Below are positions 6,692-13,719 of a stretch of 15,383 bases of DNA, in pieces. The DNA lies in assembly GCA_036652035.1 (NCBI GenBank), contig JAVVWR010000066.1, positions 1-15,383 of the forward strand, written 5' to 3'. Position 1 is the stretch's first letter. Each line of letters begins with the position of its first letter. The translations under genes and the position numbers were made by a program. The notes beneath the pieces are model-generated. The model was not told the origin of the DNA and ran no database searches. It saw only the letters and a program-made list of their open reading frames with translations. This stretch comes from JAEZVV01 sp036652035. Lineage in GTDB: Bacteria > Pseudomonadota > Gammaproteobacteria > Burkholderiales > Burkholderiaceae_F.

Positions 6692-7870
6692 ATGTCACTT
6701 TCCGCCTTGTCCCGCTGTTTTGTCTTTGTCGCCGCCCTCTTGATCGCGGGGGTGACGAACGCCCAGCCCAACCTGGGAGCGCGGGCCTGGATTCTGCTCG
6801 ACGCCGCCAGCGGGGTCACCCTGGCTGCGCGCGACGCCGACAAACCGCTGGAGCCGGCCTCGCTTACCAAGCTGATGACGGCCTACATCGTCTTTACCGC
6901 GCTGGCCGAAAAACGCATTGCCGCCACTGATGGGGTCAAAGTCTCGCCCGCAGCCTTTGCTGCGTCGGGCAAGGGCGGTGCGCGCATGTTCATCGAGCCC
7001 GGCAAGCCGGTCACGGTGGCCGAACTGGTCAAGGGTCTGGCGGTGGTGTCGGGCAACGACGCGGCGGTGGCCCTGGCCGAGCATGTGGCCGGCAGCGTGC
7101 CGGCCTTTGTCGCCCGCATGAACGACGAGGCGCGCCGGCTCGGTCTCAAGCACACCCATTTTTCCAACCCTACGGGTCTGTCCGACCCGCAGCACTATTC
7201 CAGCGCGGCCGATCTGGCGCGCTTGGCCGACCGCCTGTTGCTCGATTTTCCCGAGCCCTCGGCGGTGTTTGCCGTGCGCGAGATGACTTATGGCGGCATC
7301 ACCCAGGCCAACCGCAATCGCTTGCTGTGGGCGGACAAATCTGTCGATGGTCTCAAGACCGGTCAGCATTCCGGCGCCGGCTGGTGCATTGTCGCCACCG
7401 CCGTGCGCGATCAGGGCACGGGCGAGATGGCGTTCAAGCGCCGACTGATCGCGGTGGTTCTGGGTTCGGCCAGCGAATCCGAGCGCTCGCAGGATGCTCT
7501 GACTCTGCTCAACTACGGCTGGTCGGCGTTCGACACCCTGCGGCTGTATCAGGGCAACCAGGAAATCGCGACGCCCGAGGTCTGGAAGGGGGATCGCTCG
7601 ACCGTCAAGATTGGCTTTGGCCGCGACGTCTACGTCACGGTTCCGCGCGGCGAGTTGCAGCGCCTGGGTGCGAGCGCGCTCAAGAGCACGATCGAGCGGG
7701 TCGATCCCTTGGTAGCGCCGTTGCGGGCGGGCGAGCGGGTCGGTGTCCTCAAAGTCACTCTCGGCGACCGGGTGGTGGCCGAGGTGCCGCTGGTGGCGTT
7801 GCAGAATGTGGGTCCCGCCGGCTTTTTTGGCCGCGCGTACGATGCAATCCGACTGATGCTGAGGAAATGA
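6692..7870 (+). CDS. dacC: D-alanyl-D-alanine carboxypeptidase (PBP5/6 family)
   Basis: 392 residues from ATG 6692; an in-frame TTG at 6686 is the alternative. A signal peptide (FVFVAALLIAGVTNA) ends near residue 24. The three serine-peptidase motifs are S57-L-T-K60, S120-G-N122 and K222-T-G224, as in E. coli PBP5. The enzyme removes the terminal D-Ala from pentapeptide side chains of peptidoglycan in the periplasm. The PBP5-type C-terminal beta domain (about 270-365) and an amphipathic end (AYDAIRLMLRK) that would lie on the inner membrane are present. The stop overlaps the next ATG as ATGA, coupling it to the D-amino acid transaminase. The gene corresponds to dacA/dacC in the dacA-ybeD-lipB-lipA cluster; which paralogue it is cannot be settled here. 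Confidence 0.93.
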   Translation: MSLSALSRCFVFVAALLIAGVTNAQPNLGARAWILLDAASGVTLAARDADKPLEPASLTKLMTAYIVFTALAEKRIAATDGVKVSPAAFAASGKGGARMFIEPGKPVTVAELVKGLAVVSGNDAAVALAEHVAGSVPAFVARMNDEARRLGLKHTHFSNPTGLSDPQHYSSAADLARLADRLLLDFPEPSAVFAVREMTYGGITQANRNRLLWADKSVDGLKTGQHSGAGWCIVATAVRDQGTGEMAFKRRLIAVVLGSASESERSQDALTLLNYGWSAFDTLRLYQGNQEIATPEVWKGDRSTVKIGFGRDVYVTVPRGELQRLGASALKSTIERVDPLVAPLRAGERVGVLKVTLGDRVVAEVPLVALQNVGPAGFFGRAYDAIRLMLRK

Positions 7871-7872
7871 CG

Positions 7873-8792
7873 ATGGAATGGCAGGACGCTCCTTGTTACT
7901 TGAACGGTGAGTGGGTGCGGCTCGCCGACGCGAAGTTGCCGGTGCTCGATCGCGGTTTCATCTTCGGCGACGGAGTCTATGAGGTGGTGCCGGTCGATAC
8001 GGTCGATGGTGTGCGCGCGCCTTTCCGGGCCCGCGAGCATTTCGAGCGGCTCGAGCGCTCGCTCGCCAAGGTTGCAATCGACAACCCCTTCACCGTCGAG
8101 CGCTGGCTGGCGCTGACGCAAAAGCTGATCGCCTCGGTGCCGTGGCCGCGGACCGTGATCTATATCCAGGTCACCCGCGGCGTGGCCAAGCGTGATCACG
8201 CCTTTCCGGTCGGGGTTGCGCCCACCGTGTTCGCCGTGGCCCAGCCCTGGCCCGAGATTGCCGCCGCTGCGCTGAGCGATGGCGTGAGCGCCGTGACCCA
8301 TGCCGACGAGCGCTGGCAGCACTGCGACATCAAGAGCGTCTCGCTGCTGGGCAATGTGCTGATGAAGCAGTACGCGGTCGAGCATGACGCGGCCGAGACG
8401 ATTCTTCTGCGCGACGGTCATGTGTCCGAGGCGTCGGCTTCCAACGTCTTGATCGTCAAGGACGGCGTGATCGTCGCTCCCGTCAAGAATCACCTGGTTC
8501 TGCCCGGCATCACCCTCGACGCCGTGATAGCCATCGCCAACGCCCATGGTGCGCGGCTTGAACTGCGCCCGATCACCGACGCCGAATTGCGGGCGGCCGA
8601 CGAAGTGTGGTTGTCATCGTCGGGCCGCGAAGTGATGCCGGTGACCTTGCTCGATGGCCAGCCCGTCGGCCGCGGCCAGCCTGGTCCGGTCTTGGGCCGG
8701 ATGCTCGAGTGGTTCGCCGCCGCCAAGAAGGCCGACGCCGCCCAGTGGAAGGCGCGTGCCGCGACCCTGCGCGACTTCGATGCGCCCGAGCC
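7873..8792 (+). CDS. dat: D-amino acid aminotransferase, cut by an assembly gap
   Basis: 306 codons are readable before the N run; no stop codon is visible. It is a fold-type IV PLP enzyme that interconverts D-Ala and 2-oxo acids to D-Glu and pyruvate, so it feeds peptidoglycan precursors. The PLP lysine is K154 in CDIKSVSLLGN, E186 lies in VSEASASN, and VTRGVAKRDHAFP (100-112) matches the carboxylate-binding loop of D-amino acid transaminases. The family normally ends near residue 285, so RMLEWFAAAKK (276-286) is the natural end and the next 20 residues are extra. Start: GAGGA (7861-7865) is 7 bases from ATG 7873; ATG 7867, which overlaps the dacC stop, is the alternative. Joining the gap flanks runs this frame straight into DUF493. 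Confidence 0.9.
8738..8792 (+). repeat. Left copy of a 55-bp sequence flanking the N gap
   Basis: The last 55 bases before the gap are identical to the first 55 after it (8893-8947). The copy codes for QWKARAATLRDFDAPE at the end of the transaminase frame. The exact dovetail, suffix of one side equal to prefix of the other, is the mark of an assembly overlap more than of a biological repeat. Confidence 0.9.
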
Positions 8793-8892
8793 NNNNNNNN
8801 NNNNNNNNNNNNNNNNNNNNNNNNNNNNNNNNNNNNNNNNNNNNNNNNNNNNNNNNNNNNNNNNNNNNNNNNNNNNNNNNNNNNNNNNNNNN
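8793..8892. other. Assembly gap of exactly 100 N
   Basis: One hundred consecutive N. This is the conventional placeholder length for a gap of unknown size, so distances across it should not be trusted. Both flanks carry the same 55 bases. Confidence 0.98.
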
Positions 8893-8947
8893 CCGCCCAG
8901 TGGAAGGCGCGTGCCGCGACCCTGCGCGACTTCGATGCGCCCGAGCC
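8893..8947 (+). repeat. Right copy of the 55-bp gap-flanking sequence
   Basis: Base-for-base equal to 8738-8792. Read in the DUF493 frame it gives the same peptide as the left copy gives in the transaminase frame, so collapsing the copies keeps one open frame. Confidence 0.9.
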
Positions 8948-8996
8948 CGCGCCCGCGCCTGAACCGACTGCGGCCGAGGGCGCAGAGCCATCGGTG

Positions 8997-9242
8997 ATGC
9001 AGTTCCCGATGAGCTTCCCGCTCAAGATCATGGGTAAGCGCCACGACGATTTCGCGCAGGCGATCTCCGAACTCGTGCTTGAACACGCCCCCGACTTCGA
9101 GCCCGCCACGCTCGAGATGCGCGCTTCCAAAGACGGCAACTACCTGTCGGTCACGGCCACCGTCAACGCGACCTCGCGCGAGCAGCTCGACGCGCTCTAC
9201 CGCGCCTTGACCAGCCACCCGATGGTCAAGCTCGTGCTCTAA
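8997..9242 (+). CDS. ybeD: DUF493 / YbeD-like protein (possibly the C-terminal domain of a transaminase fusion)
   Basis: 81 residues from ATG 8997; the frame is open on the left through the 55-bp repeat to the N gap. FPMSFPLKIMGKRHDDF at the start, then HAPDF and the end TSHPMVKLVL, match the DUF493/YbeD family, a small alpha-beta fold with ACT-like topology and no settled biochemical role. Its usual place is between a PBP5 gene and lipB, as in E. coli dacA-ybeD-lipB. Family members normally carry several residues before the F-P-x-x-F-P motif, so ATG 8997 gives a slightly short protein. No good ribosome binding site precedes it (the nearest purine run, GAGGG, ends at 8980). The preceding Pro/Ala/Glu stretch EPAPAPEPTAAEGAEP reads like a domain linker. 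Confidence 0.82.
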   Translation: MQFPMSFPLKIMGKRHDDFAQAISELVLEHAPDFEPATLEMRASKDGNYLSVTATVNATSREQLDALYRALTSHPMVKLVL

Positions 9243-9245
9243 GCC

Positions 9246-9905
9246 TTGAACGCCGCTGCCGTCACCGCCGCTCCGATCATCCGCCCGCTGGGGCGGGTCG
9301 ATTACCTCGCTACCTGGGAGGCGATGCGCGAGTTCACCGCTACCCGCGGCCCCGCCACGCCGGACGAGATCTGGCTGGTCGAGCACGCCCCGGTCTTTAC
9401 GCTGGGGCAGGCGGGCAAGCCCGATCACCTGCTGCTGCCGGGCGAGATCCCGGTGGTGCCGACCGACCGCGGCGGCCAGGTCACCTATCACGGCCCCGGC
9501 CAGGTGGTGGCCTATCCGCTGATCGATCTGCGCCGGCTTGGCATCTACGTGAAGGAGCTGGTGTTCCGGATCGAGCAGGCCACGATCCAGACCCTGGGCC
9601 ACTATGGTGCCGACGCGCGCCGGGTGGCGGGCGCTCCCGGGGTCTACGTGCCCTGGCCGGGTGGCGCGGGCGACTTCGAAGGCCTGGCCAAGATCGCTGC
9701 GCTGGGCATCAAGGTCAGCCGCGGTTGCAGCTATCACGGGGTTTCGCTCAACGTGGCGATGGACCTCGAACCCTATTCGCGCATCAACCCTTGCGGTTAC
9801 GCAGGACTGCGCACCATTGACATGGCTGCTCTCGGCCTCCCTGCAACGGCAACCGCGGTAGCGGCCACGCTCGCGGAACGACTCGGATCCCATTTGTCAC
9901 AGTGA
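9246..9905 (+). CDS. lipB: Octanoyl-[acyl-carrier-protein]:protein N-octanoyltransferase
   Basis: 219 residues, the normal length. LipB moves octanoate from ACP to the lipoyl domains of 2-oxoacid dehydrogenases and the glycine cleavage H protein, before LipA inserts sulfur. Seen: RGGQVTYHGPGQVVAYPLIDL (75-95), the catalytic pair K149 (AKIAALG) and C183 (INPCGYAG), spaced 34 residues apart as in E. coli (K135/C169), and SRGCSYHGVSLNV (158-170). The start is TTG 9246, 3 bases after the DUF493 stop. No in-frame ATG or GTG occurs before the conserved N-terminal part, so a TTG start relying on coupling is likely. Its stop overlaps the next GTG (GTGA). Confidence 0.95.
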   Translation: MNAAAVTAAPIIRPLGRVDYLATWEAMREFTATRGPATPDEIWLVEHAPVFTLGQAGKPDHLLLPGEIPVVPTDRGGQVTYHGPGQVVAYPLIDLRRLGIYVKELVFRIEQATIQTLGHYGADARRVAGAPGVYVPWPGGAGDFEGLAKIAALGIKVSRGCSYHGVSLNVAMDLEPYSRINPCGYAGLRTIDMAALGLPATATAVAATLAERLGSHLSQ

Positions 9906-10843
9906 ACTCGATTGCTCCTCCTCCCTCCGCGCTGAACGTCACGCCGGGCTCGCCTGCGGCCTGGCTGGTGGCCTTGCGCCCCAAGACGTTCTGGATCGCC
10001 GTCACGCCGGTGCTGGTCGGCACCTCGATCGCGCTGGCGGAAACCGGCCGCTTCGACCTTGTCATCGCCCTGCTCACGCTCGCCGGTTCGGTGCTGATGC
10101 AGGTGATCACCAATCTCCAGAACGATGTCGGCTACACCACCCGCCGCGCCGAGCGCAGCAACCGCAACGGCTTGCCGCGCGCAACCTCGCATGGCTGGTT
10201 GACGGTGACCCAGGTGCGGGTGGCGATGGTGTTCGCCGTGATCGCGGCGATGGCCGCCGGCCTGCCCCTGATCTGGCTGGGCGGCTGGCCGATCCTGGCG
10301 ATGGGCCTGGGCTCGATCGCCGCGGCCTATCTCTACATGGGCGGCCCCAAGCCGATCGCCTATACCCCGCTGGGCGAACTGGCGGTGCTGGTCTTCTTCG
10401 GTCTGGTGGCCGTGGGCGGTACCTATTACCTGCAGGTGGGCTCGATCTCCTCGATGGCGATGCTCTCGGGTGCCGCGCTCGGTCTGTTGGCCGCGGCCGT
10501 GCTCGCGGTCAACAACTACCGCGACCGCGCGCACGACGCCGAGATCGGTCGCCGCACGCTGGCGGTCACCCTGGGCGAGCGCGGTTTCGAGCGGGTCTAC
10601 GCCGCGATGATGGTGCTGCCTTTCATTCTGGTCGGTCTGGTGGCGGTGAGCGACAACGGCCGCCTGCCGCTCTTGATCGTGCTCGCCGTGCTGCCGGCCG
10701 CGCTGGCTCTGGCGCGTGCGCTTCCGCGCAGCCAGGGCGCCGAGTTCAATGCCTTGCTGTTTTCGACCGTCAAGCTCGAGCTGCTGTTTGGCATTTTGCT
10801 GACCGCTGGCGCGCTGATCGAAGCGATGCTGCGCTGGGCCTGA
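9902..10843 (+). CDS. menA: MenA-like polyprenyltransferase (UbiA superfamily)
   Basis: 313 residues from GTG 9902, which overlaps the lipB stop as GTGA. It is a multi-pass membrane protein with about eight or nine hydrophobic helices. Family members attach a polyprenyl chain to an aromatic acceptor; MenA prenylates 1,4-dihydroxy-2-naphthoate in menaquinone synthesis. The second Asp-rich motif is clear (NNYRDRAHDAEIGRRTLAV, 204-222). The first reads NLQNDVGYTTRRAE (71-84), where E. coli MenA, from memory, has Asp in place of Y78 and of E84; D75 is kept. RPKTFWIAVTPVLVG (26-40) is a typical MenA entry segment. The acceptor is inferred from similarity only. A menaquinone enzyme would fit the low-potential reductase encoded 1.2 kb downstream. 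Confidence 0.8.
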   Translation: MNSIAPPPSALNVTPGSPAAWLVALRPKTFWIAVTPVLVGTSIALAETGRFDLVIALLTLAGSVLMQVITNLQNDVGYTTRRAERSNRNGLPRATSHGWLTVTQVRVAMVFAVIAAMAAGLPLIWLGGWPILAMGLGSIAAAYLYMGGPKPIAYTPLGELAVLVFFGLVAVGGTYYLQVGSISSMAMLSGAALGLLAAAVLAVNNYRDRAHDAEIGRRTLAVTLGERGFERVYAAMMVLPFILVGLVAVSDNGRLPLLIVLAVLPAALALARALPRSQGAEFNALLFSTVKLELLFGILLTAGALIEAMLRWA

Positions 10844-10900
10844 AATCGTCCCGTCCGGGCGTGGCGCAGGAGCGGTCGCGGGCCTCCGACGCCAGCCCGG

Positions 10901-10906
10901 TAAAAT
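10901..10906 (+). promoter_or_regulatory. Possible -10 element for lipA
   Basis: TAAAAT (one mismatch to TATAAT) in the 82-base space between menA and lipA. It would start transcription near 10913, leaving about 13 bases before ATG 10926. No -35 is visible at normal spacing. Confidence 0.3.
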
Positions 10907-10925
10907 CGGCGGTCTCCAATCTGGC

Positions 10926-11909
10926 ATGACCGCGATGACCTCCCCCCACGACACCGATCCCGCCGCCTACGACGCCACCGCCAAGCAAAAGGGCGAGGCC
11001 AAGACCGCGCGCATTCCGATCAAGGTGGTGCCGGCCGAGGTGCTCAAGAAGCCCGAATGGCTGCGCGTCAAGGCGGCGTCAAGCTCAAGTCGCTTCCACG
11101 AGGTCAAGGGCATCCTGCGCAGCCAGAAGCTGGTCACGGTGTGCGAGGAGGCGAGCTGCCCCAACATCGGTGAGTGTTTCGGCAAGGGCACGGCGACCTT
11201 CATGATCATGGGTGACAAGTGCACCCGCCGCTGCCCTTTCTGCGATGTCGGCCACGGCCGCCCCGATCCGCTTGACGCTGACGAACCCGCCAAGCTCGCC
11301 GAAACCATTGCCGCGCTCAAGCTGCGCTACGTGGTCGTCACCAGCGTCGATCGCGACGACCTGCGTGACGGCGGCGCGCAGCACTTTGTCGATTGCATCA
11401 CGGCGGTGCGGGCGGCGTCGCCGCGCACCCAGATCGAAGTCCTGGTGCCCGACTTCCGTGGCCGGCTCGACAAGGCGCTGGCGATCTTCGAGACCGGCGC
11501 GCCCGACGTGATGAACCACAACCTCGAGACCGTGCCGCGGCTCTACAAGGAAGCGCGACCGGGCGCCGACTACGCGCATTCGCTCAAGCTCCTGCAGGAT
11601 TTCAAGCGCCGCGTTCCCGGCGTGCCGACCAAGAGCGGCCTGATGGTTGGCCTGGGCGAGACCGACGAGGAAATCCTCGCGGTGATGCGCGACCTGCGCG
11701 CGCACGGGGTCGACATGCTCACGATCGGCCAATACCTCGCACCCACCGGCCATCATTTGCCAGTGCGGCGCTACGTCCACCCCGACACCTTCAAGAGGTT
11801 CGAGGACGAGGCCGCCAAGATGGGCTTTAGCCATTGCGCCAGCGGCGCTCTGGTGCGATCGAGCTACCACGCCGACCAGCAGGCGCATGCGGCAGGGGTG
11901 GCGGGCTGA
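10926..11909 (+). CDS. lipA: Lipoyl synthase (radical SAM)
   Basis: 327 residues. LipA inserts two sulfur atoms into protein-bound octanoyl chains. Both clusters are visible: the auxiliary [4Fe-4S] set C73-x4-C78-x5-C84 (CEEASCPNIGEC) and the radical-SAM set C99-x3-C103-x2-C106 (CTRRCPFC). The conserved RSSY that ligates the auxiliary cluster is at 311-314. VTSVDRDDLRDGGAQHF and LETVPRLYKEARPGADY are typical of the family. ATG 10926 is used; ATG 10935 is also in frame, and neither has a Shine-Dalgarno sequence. It completes the protein-bound lipoate route begun by lipB, from which it is separated by the menA-like gene. Confidence 0.96.
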   Translation: MTAMTSPHDTDPAAYDATAKQKGEAKTARIPIKVVPAEVLKKPEWLRVKAASSSSRFHEVKGILRSQKLVTVCEEASCPNIGECFGKGTATFMIMGDKCTRRCPFCDVGHGRPDPLDADEPAKLAETIAALKLRYVVVTSVDRDDLRDGGAQHFVDCITAVRAASPRTQIEVLVPDFRGRLDKALAIFETGAPDVMNHNLETVPRLYKEARPGADYAHSLKLLQDFKRRVPGVPTKSGLMVGLGETDEEILAVMRDLRAHGVDMLTIGQYLAPTGHHLPVRRYVHPDTFKRFEDEAAKMGFSHCASGALVRSSYHADQQAHAAGVAG

Positions 11910-12073
11910 GCCTGGCTTGTCTTTGTCGTCGCACGGAATCGAGGGTTAGTTCTAAAAGAACCTCTATCTGCAGCGTATGTCGGTCTTGGATCTTGAGTTT
12001 TAGCCTGTGTTCTTGAACGGTGCGCGCCTCGAAACGCGATTTCCGTCGGAACGACAACAACAGGAGAAAACTC
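11910..12073 (+). other. Intergenic region before the reductase: small palindromes, no clear promoter
   Basis: 164 bases. Two short inverted repeats share GTTC/GAAC arms: GTTCTAAAAGAAC (11949-11961) and GTTCTTGAAC (12009-12018). Neither is followed by a T tract, so they are not convincing lipA terminators; they could be operator half-sites. I could not fit a good sigma-70 or sigma-54 promoter, nor an FNR (TTGAT-N4-ATCAA) or CRP (TGTGA-N6-TCACA) box. A strong AGGAG (12062-12066) stands 7 bases before ATG 12074. Confidence 0.45.
12062..12066 (+). promoter_or_regulatory. Ribosome binding site fixing the 12074 start
   Basis: AGGAG with 7 bases spacing to ATG 12074. It sets the reductase start directly ahead of the Tat signal, although the frame is open to 12020. 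Confidence 0.85.
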
Positions 12074-13642
12074 ATGTCCAAGGAAAAGACTGATCGACTC
12101 GACGATGGTTCGCGCCGCGGATTTCTGCGCAAGGCCAGCCTGGGGACTGGCGCTGCCTTTGGCGCGATGGCTCTCGGCCCGGCTCAGGCCAAGCCGATCG
12201 AGCCGATGCCGGCCAAGTGGGACGAGACGGCTGATGTGGTCGTGATTGGCAGCGGTTTTGCCGGGCTGGCCGCTGCGATCGAAGCCAAGAAGGCTGGCGC
12301 CAACGTGATCGTGCTGGAAAAGATGCGCACGCCGGGGGGTAACTCGATCATCAACGGCGGGATCATCGCGGTGCCGGGTTCTGCGGTACAGAAAGAAAAA
12401 GGCATTGTCGATTCGCCTGAGGTGATGGCAGCCGACATTTTCCGCGAAGGCCAGGGTCTGTCGCATCCGGAATTGGTCAAAGTGCTAACCGCGAGCGCCG
12501 TGAGCACTTACGAATGGACTATCAATGAACTGGGCGTGAAATACCGCGAAGGGCGCGTGGGACAGGAGGGGGGGCATGCAGTGCCGCGTCATCTATTTAC
12601 GCATAACAGCAGCGGTTCAGGCATCGTCAATCAGCAACTTCTCAAGCTCAAGGAGCTCGGTGTCGAGCCGCGCTGCACGGTGTTCATGGAGCGGATCATT
12701 CGTGATGCCGATGGTCGGGTGAAAGGGGTGCAGGTGCGCGAGGGCTATCGCTTTCCCAATGCCACCAGCGGCAAGGTCAAGATGATTCGTGCCAACAAGG
12801 CGGTCATTCTGGCGCACGGCGGCTTTGGTGCCGACGTGGCTTACCGCGCTCTGCATGATCCGAAGCTCTCTGCCAAGTTCGGTACTACCAATCAGCCTGG
12901 TGCTACCAGCGAAGCTTGGCGTGAATCGGCGCGGATCGGTTGCAACATCATCCAGGCCGACTGGATCCAGGTCGGCCCTTGGACCAGCCCGGACGAAAAA
13001 GGCATGGGCTTGGCGCCTTCGTTTGCGGGGAATGCCGCGCAATTTGGCTTGTGGGTCGAGTGCAGCAGCGGCAAGCGTTTTGTCAACGAATTGGCCAATC
13101 GCAAGGTGCGGGCTGATGCCGTCGTCGATCGCTTAAACAAGGGCGACCAGTGCTTGGCGATCTGCGATGCCGGTGGTGGCGATCTCTTGGAGGCTAACCG
13201 GCCAGGCGCACTGCAGAAGATCGTGGATGCGGGTGTGGCGAAGCGCTATGCCAACCTCGATGAGGTTGCTGCGGCGTACAAGATTCCATTGCCAGCCTTA
13301 CGCAAGACAGTGGATCACTTGAACCGCTACATCCAGCAAGGTAAGGACGAGGAGTTTGGCCGCTACCTCAGCAAAGAGGCCAAGCCGATCGGACAGGGGC
13401 CGTTCTATGTGGTTCGCCTGTCGCCCAAGGTTCACCACTGCATGGGAGGGATTGCGATCAACACCAAGGCCCAGGCGTTGGATGTGAGCACCGATCAGCC
13501 GATCCCCGGTCTCTATGCCGCAGGCGAGGCGGCCGGTGGCGTCCACGGTGCGGTGCGTTTGGGCAGTGTTGCCACGGTCGATTGCCTGGCCTTTGGCCGT
13601 ATCGCCGGTCAGAACGCCGTTAAGGAAATAGCCTGGTCCTAA
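12074..13642 (+). CDS. Tat-exported FAD reductase of the fumarate/urocanate reductase family
   Basis: 522 residues. A Tat signal (SRRGFLRKAS, 13-22; ALGPAQA, 34-40) exports the folded flavoprotein to the periplasm. FAD-binding G59-S-G-F-A-G64 and E82 begin the Rossmann fold; TPGGN is at 86-90. Of the active site known from Shewanella Fcc3 (numbering from memory), I see the acid Arg as R343 (RFVNELANR), the His as H454/H455 (VHHCMGG), and the carboxylate Arg as R495 (HGAVRLG). The Fcc3 H365 position is G301 (IQVGPW), and the T377, E378 and R381 positions are F317, A318 and A321. These remove the second carboxylate pocket and the proton relay, so fumarate is an unlikely substrate. It lacks the N-terminal heme domain of Fcc3; the next gene supplies the hemes. 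It probably reduces another enoate. Codon use is less GC-biased than in lipA. Confidence 0.9.
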   Translation: MSKEKTDRLDDGSRRGFLRKASLGTGAAFGAMALGPAQAKPIEPMPAKWDETADVVVIGSGFAGLAAAIEAKKAGANVIVLEKMRTPGGNSIINGGIIAVPGSAVQKEKGIVDSPEVMAADIFREGQGLSHPELVKVLTASAVSTYEWTINELGVKYREGRVGQEGGHAVPRHLFTHNSSGSGIVNQQLLKLKELGVEPRCTVFMERIIRDADGRVKGVQVREGYRFPNATSGKVKMIRANKAVILAHGGFGADVAYRALHDPKLSAKFGTTNQPGATSEAWRESARIGCNIIQADWIQVGPWTSPDEKGMGLAPSFAGNAAQFGLWVECSSGKRFVNELANRKVRADAVVDRLNKGDQCLAICDAGGGDLLEANRPGALQKIVDAGVAKRYANLDEVAAAYKIPLPALRKTVDHLNRYIQQGKDEEFGRYLSKEAKPIGQGPFYVVRLSPKVHHCMGGIAINTKAQALDVSTDQPIPGLYAAGEAAGGVHGAVRLGSVATVDCLAFGRIAGQNAVKEIAWS

Positions 13643-13650
13643 GCAGCCTG

Positions 13651-13675
13651 CCGGGCGACGCACTGCGTCGCCCGG
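13651..13675 (+). repeat. Perfect hairpin between the reductase and cytochrome genes
   Basis: CCGGGCGACGCA (13651-13662) and TGCGTCGCCCGG (13664-13675) are exact inverted copies around one C, giving an 11-bp stem with a 3-base loop, 8 bases after the reductase stop. No T tract follows, so a simple terminator is unlikely. A processing or stability element that sets unequal amounts of the two proteins, or a partial terminator, is possible. Confidence 0.7.
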
Positions 13676-13719
13676 TGATCTCGGTGCCTTTCGGTGTTCC
13701 CGGTGTCATGAGAGTGCCC

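Noticed and set aside
8490..9893. A long open frame on the minus strand across the transaminase, gap and lipB
   Set aside because: It runs through the N gap and lies antisense to three recognisable genes; its translation has the Arg/Gly/His-rich composition of a high-GC shadow frame.
9797..10954. A 385-codon minus-strand frame opposite the menA-like gene
   Set aside because: Its translation is dominated by Arg, Gln, His and Gly with no hydrophobic core, and the opposite strand codes for a clear membrane prenyltransferase.
11941..11964. GAGG...CCTC structure after lipA as a terminator
   Set aside because: The paired part is only about 5 bp with bulges, and no T run follows.
11910..12073. FNR, CRP or sigma-54 sites upstream of the reductase
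   Set aside because: No sequence close enough to TTGAT-N4-ATCAA, TGTGA-N6-TCACA or GG-N10-GC with the expected flanks.
13651..13675. Intercistronic hairpin as a full transcription terminator
   Set aside because: The stem is strong but is followed by TGATCTCGG with no T tract; it is kept as a hairpin of unknown role.
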